IMG/VR virus record: IMGVR_UViG_3300031758_000036 | Location: 1-64,000 of that record | Reading direction: 5' to 3' (one strand) | Origin: a virus | Length of the DNA stretch: 64,000 nucleotides | Part shown: piece after piece, positions 13,622-19,696 of the stretch | Numbering within the stretch: position 1 is the stretch's first letter | Layout: every line of letters begins with the position of its first letter | Translations under genes and position numbers: made by a program | Notes under the pieces: generated by a model | Databases searched by the model: none | What the model was told of the DNA's origin: nothing | The model's input: only the letters and a program-made list of their open reading frames with translations

Positions 13622-13663
13622 GTGAGCGTGAAAACAATCGACCGCAGGGCCGTTCGCGATCAC
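13622..13663. repeat. Intergenic palindrome, family P, copy 12
   Basis: GTGAGCGTGAAAAC, AATCGACCGCAGGGCC, GTTCGCGATCAC. There are a few extra bases in the left half compared with copies 9 and 10. Confidence 0.8.
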
Positions 13664-13697
13664 GGTTCCTGATTAGCTGGTGAGCGGTGCTTGCAGG

Positions 13698-13744
13698 ATG
13701 AGCGTGAACAGCCCCTGTCACCCGCCCACCCGCCCCACGATCAC
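13698..13744. repeat. Intergenic palindrome, family P, degenerate copy 13
   Basis: GATGAGCGTGAACA at the left and CCCCACGATCAC at the right keep the family ends, while the centre is replaced by a C-rich CCCGCCCACCCG tract. It appears to be a decayed or recombined copy. Confidence 0.6.
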
Positions 13745-13749
13745 AATTC

Positions 13750-13805
13750 GTAACATAAGGATTACTGATGTTACAATTCCGCAACATAAGAGTTGCTGAT
13801 GTTAC
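13750..13805. repeat. Palindrome family Q, cluster 1 (two copies)
   Basis: Copy 1 (13750-13774) has arms GTAACATAAG and CTGATGTTAC around GATTA. Copy 2 (13781-13805) has arms GCAACATAAG and CTGATGTTAC around AGTTG. The centre-to-centre spacing is 31 bp, about three helical turns. Related copies occur at 14719-14816. They could be operator sites or replication iterons. Confidence 0.8.
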
Positions 13806-13867
13806 AGTGCTGTCGCGGATTGTGACATAACGGTAGCGTTATGGTGCTATGGCGTTTGCATTAAAAA

Positions 13868-13887
13868 GGCCCTGAGATTTCAGGGCC
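13868..13887. terminator. Bidirectional-looking terminator after the gene at 13898
   Basis: GGCCCTGA and TCAGGGCC form an eight-base stem with a four-base loop. Read leftward it is followed by TTTTTAATG, so it ends the leftward gene at 13898-14236. Confidence 0.85.
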
Positions 13888-13897
13888 ATTCTTGTCG

Positions 13898-14236
13898 TTA
13901 ATTCTCGCTGATTAGGTACCGGCAAAAATATAGAGAATCCTCGGGGATCTCGTTATTTTCTGGGACGTTCTCGATTGAACACCACTTGGTGCCGTCTGAT
14001 TCCTCACTCCTCCAGGTGGAAGGGGCGAAGTCAATGCAGGCAAGATCCTCTCGGATCAGTTGCATCAATTCAGTCCGATTGACGCACCAATGAAGCCAGG
14101 CCTCGATATTCCGTCCGCTTGGTGATACCTCGGCACGAATGTACCAGTCGGTATCGATCGAGCAGTAGCTGAGGGCGTTCTCCAACATCTTGCCGTCAAT
14201 CAGTGTCGCCTTGGCGGTGGTCGGTGCTGCGATCAT
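13898..14236 (-). CDS. Hypothetical protein, 112 residues
   Basis: It starts MIAAPTTAKATLIDGKMLEN and contains DTDWYIRAEVSPSGRNIEAW, a strand-rich core, then RTELMQLIREDLACIDF. It looks like a small alpha/beta domain with several Trp and Cys residues. It has its own terminator. No family is recognised. Confidence 0.6.
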   Translation of the reverse strand: MIAAPTTAKATLIDGKMLENALSYCSIDTDWYIRAEVSPSGRNIEAWLHWCVNRTELMQLIREDLACIDFAPSTWRSEESDGTKWCSIENVPENNEIPEDSLYFCRYLISEN

Positions 14237-14264
14237 TTGGATGATTCCAGAAAGTAAGAAAGGG

Positions 14265-14284
14265 GGGGACCCTTAAGGGTCCCC
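14265..14284 (-). terminator. Perfect 20-bp palindrome terminator
   Basis: GGGGACCCTTAAGGGTCCCC is perfectly self-complementary and, read leftward, is followed by CCCTTTCTTACT. It lies just past the stop of the leftward gene at 14291. Confidence 0.75.
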
Positions 14285-14290
14285 TGTTGC

Positions 14291-14581
14291 TCACTGCCAG
14301 TCGCGCCAGGCTTCGTGATTCATTTGCCAGAGCAGGTCGCCGATGGCGCCTGTCTTCAGGAAGTCGAACCACTGGGTTTTGCAGGCGTATTCTGCGCGGC
14401 CCATCAGGCCGGGCAGGTCGCTGAGGTCAGCCAGCAGCAGCGGCGGCAGTCCGGCATCGTAGCCGGCTACAACAGCATCCTGCCGGAGGTCCAGGGCAGC
14501 CCAGAGCAGGGCGACAAGGGCGGAGCGACCGTCATCACGGGCGGCCTTGAAGGCGTACCGGACGGTGTTAGCGATGGTCAT
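14291..14581 (-). CDS. Hypothetical helical protein, 96 residues
   Basis: It starts MTIANTVRYAFKAARDDGRS, followed by ALVALLWAALDLRQDAVVAG and ADLSDLPGLMGRAEYAC. It is GC-rich, leucine- and alanine-rich, and predicted helical without a clear membrane segment. It has its own terminator. Upstream, a CTAGGATA-like box matches the region before the gene at 11350. Function unknown. Confidence 0.65.
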   Translation of the reverse strand: MTIANTVRYAFKAARDDGRSALVALLWAALDLRQDAVVAGYDAGLPPLLLADLSDLPGLMGRAEYACKTQWFDFLKTGAIGDLLWQMNHEAWRDWQ

Positions 14582-14718
14582 GAAGGATGATTCCGTTGTT
14601 AAGGTGCGTGCGATCGGTTTCCCTCTCGCATGCCTGTATCCTAGCGCCCGTGCCCGCCGATCGGGGCCATTGTGAAGGATTGCAACAATGATCTTTCCTT
14701 ATCAGTCGCTGCGCGACA

Positions 14719-14816
14719 GATCAGCAACCCTGATCGATCAGCACCGCTGATGTCACAAGCGTGTAACATCAGCATCGCTTATGTTACAAATCCGACACAT
14801 TAGCATTGCTGATGTG
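14719..14816. repeat. Palindrome family Q, cluster 2 (four copies)
   Basis: 14719-14735: GATCAGCA-ACC-CTGATC. 14736-14753: GATCAGCACC-GCTGATGTC. 14763-14787: arms GTAACATCAG and CTTATGTTAC around CATCG. 14796-14816: arms CACATTAGCA and TGCTGATGTG. All share an AT(C/A)AG...CTGAT core with the two copies near 13.77 kb. Confidence 0.75.
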
Positions 14817-14859
14817 TGATCGTGGGGGTTATGGCGTACGGGTGTGGCGCCACGATCAC
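14816..14859. repeat. Intergenic palindrome, family P, copy 14
   Basis: Perfect ten-base arms GTGATCGTGG (14816-14825) and CCACGATCAC (14850-14859). The outer arms match the family but the centre (TTATGGCGTACGGGTG) differs. It is the right-hand end of the array. Confidence 0.75.
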
Positions 14860-15065
14860 GATGCGGTGCTGCGCTCCTGCCTGAGCCTGTCACTGGGCCT
14901 CCAGCAAGAGCTGGCGGCGACTAAATTCCACCGAGTTGCCGGCGGATTCGCCAGGTACCCCCACCCCGATTTTCGGATTCTCTCCTCTAGGTTATCCCCC
15001 CGCAAAATTTTTCAAAAAATTTGAATTGGGACACTAAGCAATAAACCAGTCTTACAGCGGTACAG

Positions 15066-15248
15066 ATGATTCATCCAGAGTTACCGGAGGGAATCAAGGG
15101 TATTTTAGAGGAGTTACAGCATTCCAGTATCAGTTTAGTATGGTGTAAGGGGTGTGGGTGTAACAGACCAGTGAACAGTAAGTATGTGGAATACCTTGGT
15201 GATGGTATTGAGGGGTGTCGATTTTGCCAATCGGAGTATTATAAATAG
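15066..15248 (+). CDS. Small zinc-finger-like protein
   Basis: This 60-residue protein has VWCKGCGCNRPV and, 25 residues later, CRFCQSEY. Two CxxC-type knuckles suggest a single four-Cys zinc site. It is the first rightward gene before the tail module, AT-rich and unlike the GC-rich array to its left. It may be a late regulator or an accessory protein; there is no proof. Confidence 0.6.
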   Translation: MIHPELPEGIKGILEELQHSSISLVWCKGCGCNRPVNSKYVEYLGDGIEGCRFCQSEYYK

Positions 15249-15295
15249 TGTATCAGTGGATGTGGGAAGTATAATGTATTGCGCACAGGGATGAA

Positions 15296-15805
15296 GTGAG
15301 TAATTCTCCATTATTACCATATTATAATGGATTAATATTAAGTCGTAGTGGGCAGACGGTCAGTGTTGTGGATGGCAGGATAGAAGCGGATACCAGCAGT
15401 GGGAGTAAATATTTAGTAAAGGTATTTGTATCACAAGGTGCTGAGATTGTCAATATACCAAAGGAAGTAGAATTAGGGCAGGAGATACCTGGAGCGAGTG
15501 GATATGCGTACAGTTATAAGGGATATGCGCTGAGTGTTTCAGTTGTAAGCAGTGGATTTGAGTTAGATGCCAGTATTGGATTACAGGGTAATGTAAGTGG
15601 ATTAACGTTTAGCGATATTACGGGTCATCCGGGGTATCTCAAGAATGGGGTCAGGGGAGACATTTTACTGGGTTTAGATAAGGTGAATCATTATCAGATT
15701 ATAAATACTGGTGGAGTATATAATGGTGTTGGAATTGACGAGTTAATATATAATGAAATAAGTGGAGTACCGATCAGGCTGAGTGTTGGCGGGGTGTATA
15801 TATAA
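15296..15805 (+). CDS. Probable neck or head-completion protein
   Basis: This 169-residue protein uses a GTG start at 15296. The sequence is strand-rich (SGQTVSVVDGRIEADTSSGS, YSYKGYALSVSVVSSGFEL). Size, position directly before a gp10-like tail-completion gene, and one-base overlap with it (ATAATG) suggest a head-tail joining role. I do not recognise a family by sequence, so the assignment rests on context. Confidence 0.5.
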   Translation: MSNSPLLPYYNGLILSRSGQTVSVVDGRIEADTSSGSKYLVKVFVSQGAEIVNIPKEVELGQEIPGASGYAYSYKGYALSVSVVSSGFELDASIGLQGNVSGLTFSDITGHPGYLKNGVRGDILLGLDKVNHYQIINTGGVYNGVGIDELIYNEISGVPIRLSVGGVYI

Positions 15806-16299
15806 TGGGTGTTAAAATAAGTGGTGGTGGTTATAAGGCACCAAAATTAAAGTCATATCGTACCAGTGTAGATTTAAGTATTGATTTAGATATTAAGATA
15901 AAGATGCCATCTGATGGTGCATCGATTATAACGGATAAGATTGATGAGGCAACGAATTTAGCGTTAAATATCATATCATCAGAGATTGGTGGATATTTAA
16001 ATGATGCGATATCATCAAGTATATGGGGTGGTAGTGATCCAGATATTGTTGATAGCGGTAAATTACGTAATTCGTTAACGGTTACCAGGAGTGGATCCAG
16101 TATTATTATCAGTTATGACGAACCGTATGCGAAGTTAATACATTATGGTGGATATATTGTACCATATGGTAATGAGAGTGCTGCCAGGAAGTACATTGAA
16201 GGTAAGCCATGGGTGGAATCAATTATATTTGGCAATGGTCCGATTGCTGGATATGATTACCAGGAGGCATACAACAGGGCGATAGCAGCAATTCGATAG
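15805..16299 (+). CDS. HK97 gp10-like tail completion/neck protein
   Basis: This 164-residue protein has the gp10-type pattern: an N-terminal helix with a following DSGKLRNSLTVTRSGSSIII, then SYDEPYAKLIHYGGYIVPYG and a short C-terminal helix. In the family the D-S-G-x-L-R-x-S and Y-A-x-x-x-H-x-G-G motifs are conserved. These proteins sit at the head-tail interface or tail end. It is coupled to the upstream gene and followed by the tail chaperone gene. Confidence 0.75.
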   Translation: MGVKISGGGYKAPKLKSYRTSVDLSIDLDIKIKMPSDGASIITDKIDEATNLALNIISSEIGGYLNDAISSSIWGGSDPDIVDSGKLRNSLTVTRSGSSIIISYDEPYAKLIHYGGYIVPYGNESAARKYIEGKPWVESIIFGNGPIAGYDYQEAYNRAIAAIR

Positions 16300-16355
16300 A
16301 GTGGTTATAAAAATGGTAAACTGACGAGTGATTGTTTTCAGTTTGGATTCAAGAT

Positions 16356-16928
16356 ATGGGTAAGTTACCGTTTGTTGTTGCTCCTCGGTTGCAGCCAATT
16401 ATTGAACGTATTGGTACGCAGGAGTCGGGTATTATTGAAATTGAACGAAGGGGATATTTAACGAGTGGTGAGAAAAATTTTGTGCAACAAATTGTCCAAC
16501 AAGATAGGGGTACATTAAAATTAATTGATTTAGCGCGTAAGGTATCGCGAGATAAGGGTTATGATTTACAGCGAGCATATGAATTAATTGTATCAGCGAT
16601 TACTGGTACTGATAAGACGGAAGAAGCGGAGGTTATTGAAAGCGAATATTCGGAGAACATCCAGGAGGCAATCAAGGAGATCACGATTTCCAAATCGAGG
16701 GAGGACTTAGTAATGGCGGCATGTTTAATTACGAATCGGATTGATTCTGAATTTGACATAAATGACATTATGCAAATCCATCCTGATATTGTTAGCGAAT
16801 TAGCGCAACTATATCGAGATGAGGAGATGAAATCAATTGAACGTTTACAAGAGTCAGGAGATGAGCAAAAGGAGGAGCCAAAGATTGAGCAAATCGAAAA
16901 AAAGCGCAGGGCTCCGAAGGGGATCTAA
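16356..16928 (+). CDS. Tail assembly chaperone, short (unshifted) product
   Basis: This 190-residue protein starts MGKLPFVVAPRLQPIIERIG; a TTG at 16332 could extend it by 8 residues. The role as a gpG-like tail chaperone is inferred from size, location before the tape measure gene and the frameshift signal at its 3' end. A AAA AAG (16898-16904) lies in the zero frame eight codons before its stop, and the -1 frame from there is open for 210 codons. The helical, acidic C-terminus fits a tape-measure-binding chaperone. Confidence 0.7.
   Translation: MGKLPFVVAPRLQPIIERIGTQESGIIEIERRGYLTSGEKNFVQQIVQQDRGTLKLIDLARKVSRDKGYDLQRAYELIVSAITGTDKTEEAEVIESEYSENIQEAIKEITISKSREDLVMAACLITNRIDSEFDINDIMQIHPDIVSELAQLYRDEEMKSIERLQESGDEQKEEPKIEQIEKKRRAPKGI
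16898..16904 (+). promoter_or_regulatory. Slippery heptamer AAAAAAG for -1 frameshifting
   Basis: The zero-frame reading is GAA AAA AAG CGC, that is A AAA AAG, the classic strong -1 slippery heptamer. A purine-rich AGGAGGAG lies about 26 bases upstream (16870-16877) and could act as an internal Shine-Dalgarno stimulator, as in dnaX-type sites. Confidence 0.75.
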
Positions 16929-17536
16929 TACCGTTTGATGATTATTACTGGTTACTGAAGAGAGAATTTCCTGGAGATAGGGAGTTCTCTATTGATAATT
17001 ATTGGTTATTACCGTATGAGTACATTATAGGAGCGGTAATAGCAAGTAGTGAGTTAAGGATGCAAAGATTGCATGAATATGAAAGGCCGATATCGATGTT
17101 AGCGGCGCAACAAGCAGAGATGAATAGGGACAAGAAAAGACGTAGAAAGCCATATGACTTAACTGATTTTTATATTTATATAAACGAAAGTCAAAATGAC
17201 TTACCTGATGGCGTTTATGGAGCATGTGCCGGTCGGTTAATTGCATTAAGCAAATATCCAAGTTGGGCGTTATTCTGTTATAATGATTTAAAGGTAAATG
17301 CGAAGGATTATACGGCACCTGAGGATAAGAATGTTGCGTTACTGTCAAGTGATGCTATTATTTTAGCGCCAAGGATACAGGATGATGTGTGCACTGGGAT
17401 GTTAATTGCATTACGAAGTGCATCGAATCAAATTGTAGAGTTTACTGACCTGCAGGGTGATACCATCAGGTTACTGATGCCTGAATTAAAGGGACAAGCA
17501 GTTGCGGATGAAGATGTGGAGCTCAGAATTGTCTAG
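16904..17536 (+). CDS. Tail assembly chaperone, -1 frameshift extension
   Basis: The -1 frame is open from before the slippery site to TAG at 17534-17536. It begins AQGSEGDLIPFDDYYWLLKR and contains FSIDNYWLLPYEYIIGAVIA. A slip at A AAA AAG (16898-16904) would join it to the preceding product and give about 393 residues, as in phage gpG-gpGT pairs. No good ribosome binding site or start codon precedes the conserved-looking start of this frame. An internal ATG at 17060 would cut off the first 52 codons. The region encodes the T-type domain that is expected to bind the tail tube protein. Confidence 0.7.
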   Translation, partial: AQGSEGDLIPFDDYYWLLKREFPGDREFSIDNYWLLPYEYIIGAVIASSELRMQRLHEYERPISMLAAQQAEMNRDKKRRRKPYDLTDFYIYINESQNDLPDGVYGACAGRLIALSKYPSWALFCYNDLKVNAKDYTAPEDKNVALLSSDAIILAPRIQDDVCTGMLIALRSASNQIVEFTDLQGDTIRLLMPELKGQAVADEDVELRIV

Positions 17537-17542
17537 CAAACA

Positions 17543-17965
17543 TTAAGCAACACTTAAATCTGTATCATTTGATACAGTTTTTGTTTTTATTAATGATTGA
17601 TGATCATTGTTCAGCCATTGTTTGATGCGCCATTCAGCATTTGCATCATAAAAAGACTGTTCTCGATACCATTCAACCCAATCGCGAGATGCTTTTGAGT
17701 GATTGCATGATACACATGCTGGTGTTACGTTATTTGTACGATCTGTTCCGCCTTTTGACTTTGGCCTGATGTGATCAATCGTTAAGCTAAGGTCATCAAT
17801 TGGAGGCTTACCGCAGTAAGCGCAACAATAATTCCATGCTTGTTTAACCGATTCTCGCCATTGCCTACGTGCTTCTTTGCGTGTCAAGGCGGACATATTG
17901 GATAAATAATCAGAAGAATGCTCGTACAAGGGGTAAATATCCCCAGCGGTCCATGGACCTAGCAT
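17543..17965 (-). CDS. HNH endonuclease
   Basis: This 140-residue protein has CAYCGKPPIDD, LTIDHIRPKSKGGTDRTNNV and ACVSCNHSK. That gives a zinc-binding CxxC pair at each end and the DH...N catalytic core (Asp-His in IDHIRP, Asn in TNNV). It is a free-standing homing-type endonuclease inserted leftward between tail genes. Its 3' end overlaps a terminator for the rightward chaperone gene. Confidence 0.9.
   Translation of the reverse strand: MLGPWTAGDIYPLYEHSSDYLSNMSALTRKEARRQWRESVKQAWNYCCAYCGKPPIDDLSLTIDHIRPKSKGGTDRTNNVTPACVSCNHSKASRDWVEWYREQSFYDANAEWRIKQWLNNDHQSLIKTKTVSNDTDLSVA
17560..17582 (+). terminator. Terminator after the tail chaperone genes
   Basis: CTGTATCATTTGATACAG (17560-17577) is a strong hairpin followed by TTTTTGTTTTT. 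It lies 24 bases past the rightward stop, within the last codons of the leftward HNH gene. Confidence 0.75.
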
Positions 17966-18082
17966 GTGATTATTTATTTGTATGGTTTTGGATGTTATAG
18001 CCAGTCAATCGAACCAAGGGGAGCTTAAAGATAGCCATATCTTGGTGTTAGAATGTTGACATATGTTTCCCATTTGGAGCAG

Positions 18083-18337
18083 TTAGTTCAACCAGGGCGC
18101 GTATTCTCCATCGACATATTGGTCTGCTTTTTTCTGCTTGCGAGCTAATCGTTCTTCAAGCTTTTTCTTCCTGGTTCTTGTCAATTCAAGTCGTTCGCGC
18201 CATTCTTCAGTTTTTTCTTTACTTATAGTTTTGATTGAGGCGGTAGCGGGTGGCAAGCCGTGTCCATTATGATGAACAGTGACTTTTTCCCTGTCGAATT
18301 CCATCTTTTTCACGGTGACTACAAGACAGTTTGCCAT
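18083..18337 (-). CDS. Small basic protein, 84 residues
   Basis: It starts MANCLVVTVKKMEFDREKVT. It has a long charged helix (TEEWRERLELTRTRKKKLEERLARKQKK) and ends VDGEYAPWLN. The helix could form a coiled coil or bind nucleic acid. It lies leftward between the HNH gene and the tail terminator gene, so it may have arrived with the HNH gene. Function unknown. Confidence 0.55.
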   Translation of the reverse strand: MANCLVVTVKKMEFDREKVTVHHNGHGLPPATASIKTISKEKTEEWRERLELTRTRKKKLEERLARKQKKADQYVDGEYAPWLN

Positions 18338-18377
18338 TCAGGCAACCTAAGGTCGGATTGTTTCTAATATTTCAACA

Positions 18378-18827
18378 GTGCCGCAACAATTAGTCACATC
18401 ACCTGAGGTCATTTATGACACCTTGACCGGTGATGCGACTTTTATGAATTACGTTGGCAGTTATATATTTGCTGATGGTGCAACCGTTCTCGACAGTATC
18501 AGTGTTCTCAGTCCTGGGCAAGATTTGCCTCAACTGAAGTCAATTACTGGTATGGAGGTAGTAATACATGATATTGGCCAAATTAACAGGATTGATTATA
18601 TCAGTGATGCATCTTCAAGTTTAGTAACATGGCGAATTTATCTAATTGCATGGCCGCCGGCCAATGGCGCCACATTAACTGCAGCAATGCGAAGGATCAT
18701 AGAACGCTTCAGTGGTGCTCGATCAATTGTTATTCCGATTGACCAGATTGATGTTGTTGGGCAGCAACTTGGCGCAGTAACACAAATATTAATAACGATA
18801 CCGGAATCATCTATTGTGATTCCATAA
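18378..18827 (+). CDS. Probable tail terminator protein
   Basis: This 149-residue protein uses GTG 18378. It has an alpha/beta pattern (VIYDTLTGDATFMNYVG, MEVVIHDIGQI, VTWRIYLIAWPPANG, TAAMRRIIERF, QLGAVTQILITIP) typical of tail terminator/completion proteins that cap the tail tube. It lies directly before the major tail protein, the usual place for this gene. The family call is by pattern and context, not a signature motif. Confidence 0.65.
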   Translation: MPQQLVTSPEVIYDTLTGDATFMNYVGSYIFADGATVLDSISVLSPGQDLPQLKSITGMEVVIHDIGQINRIDYISDASSSLVTWRIYLIAWPPANGATLTAAMRRIIERFSGARSIVIPIDQIDVVGQQLGAVTQILITIPESSIVIP

Positions 18828-18971
18828 TTTAAGGCAATTATTAGTGTTCCATTTCCTAGACAAAACCAGTCATATTTCCAGTTAAAGTAAATATTTTTGG
18901 AATTCTAGGGTAACGGGGAAATACTGCCCCGGAATTGTCCCTTCGTCCCGGATGATCTCCGGCAGGACCCA

Positions 18972-19583
18972 TTGGCCAACTATAGCGCGGCTTTTGGCTA
19001 CGATGTCTATATCGTGCCCATCAGCCTGAACTCTGTTGATACTGGATTCACCGGCATTACTACTGGTATTGGTGCCAGTGGTGGTTTCATCAATCTTGGT
19101 ACTTCGAATGCCAATGTGCTGTCGACCAGCAGCACTGTTGCTTACAGCAATGGTATTTTCACGGTTGAAGGTACGGCATTTGCGATGGACGGTACCGATG
19201 ACATCGCTCGTCTGTATGGCCTGACCAATGCGGCCCTGGAGACTGATACGAACTCCGAGGACATTGTTACTTACGACTCGGAGACCAAGGGCTTCAACGT
19301 CAGTATTGCTACTTCCAAGACTTGGAGTGTGTCGCTTTCTGGAGTGGCTGACTTCAAGGATGCTGGTTATCAGATCCTGCGTCTGACTGAGCAGAATACG
19401 GTGGCTGATGGCCTGCGTGTGAAGTTCGTCCGTCGTGGCCCTACAGGCACCGATGAGACGGTGTATGGCTATGGCACCCTGAATGGCTACACGGAGAGCA
19501 TTGAGGCCGGTTCTATCGTGTCCTGGGAGGCTACTGTCCAGGGTTATGGTCCGTATCGTATTGATATTGACGCCAACGCCTGA
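18972..19583 (+). CDS. Major tail tube protein
   Basis: This 203-residue beta-rich protein has a start set at TTG 18972 after CGGCAGGACCCA; no ATG is near. It contains GFNVSIATSKTWSVSLSGVADF and ends SIVSWEATVQGYGPYRIDID. Size, strand content and position before the tape measure gene fit the tail tube subunit. Codon use is clearly GC-richer than its neighbours (CTG, GGC, ACC favoured), as in the capsid gene, which suggests selection for strong expression. It is followed by a strong terminator. Confidence 0.8.
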   Translation: MANYSAAFGYDVYIVPISLNSVDTGFTGITTGIGASGGFINLGTSNANVLSTSSTVAYSNGIFTVEGTAFAMDGTDDIARLYGLTNAALETDTNSEDIVTYDSETKGFNVSIATSKTWSVSLSGVADFKDAGYQILRLTEQNTVADGLRVKFVRRGPTGTDETVYGYGTLNGYTESIEAGSIVSWEATVQGYGPYRIDIDANA

Positions 19584-19604
19584 TTGTTTGCGGCAGTTAA
19601 TAGT

Positions 19605-19627
19605 GCCCCCGAAATGGGGGCTTTTTT
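19605..19627 (+). terminator. Terminator after the tail tube gene
   Basis: GCCCCCGAAATGGGGGC followed by TTTTTTATT. It ends the tail tube transcript 22 bases past the stop. Confidence 0.9.
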
Positions 19628-19696
19628 ATTGGCAATATATCAGATTACAAGTGACAGCATATCGGCACCATAAACATAGGATACGTCTGCTGACGA

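Larger units (their letters stand above)
13405..13897. other. Noncoding block with palindrome copies 11-13 and a second palindrome family
   Basis: About 490 bases without a credible gene. It holds the promoter of the gene at 13404, family-P palindromes at 13471-13507, 13622-13663 and 13698-13744, two family-Q palindromes at 13750-13805, an inverted repeat CATAACG-GTAG-CGTTATG at 13826-13843 and a terminator at 13868-13887. A frame of 79 codons on the minus strand (13424-13663) is made almost wholly of palindromes and is not a gene. Confidence 0.7.
14582..15065. other. Noncoding block with palindrome family Q cluster 2 and palindrome P copy 14
   Basis: About 480 bases without a credible gene. 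14719-14816 holds at least four short palindromes of the ATCAGCA type, followed directly by a family-P palindrome at 14816-14859. The right part is GC-rich, then turns into an AT-rich stretch (AAATTTTTCAAAAAATTTG at about 15004-15022) upstream of the gene at 15066. This junction divides the accessory zone from the virion module. Confidence 0.65.

Noticed and set aside
13424-13663. 79-codon minus-strand open frame
   Set aside because: It is made almost wholly from two copies of the intergenic palindrome; no ribosome site and no protein-like composition.
11028-13663. Integron cassette array with attC sites
   Set aside because: One short gene per inverted repeat is reminiscent, but the repeats lack clear GTTRRRY/RYYYAAC core sites. 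The centre orientation does not follow gene orientation and no integrase is seen.
14806-15024. 72-codon frame starting MLMCDRGGYGVRV
   Set aside because: It starts in palindrome Q, runs through palindrome P copy 14, has no ribosome binding site and poor composition.
15240-15247. TATAAATA, identical to the core of T4 late promoters
   Set aside because: It overlaps the stop of the gene at 15066 in very AT-rich DNA. No other copies lie before late genes and no T4-type late sigma is present, so chance is more likely.
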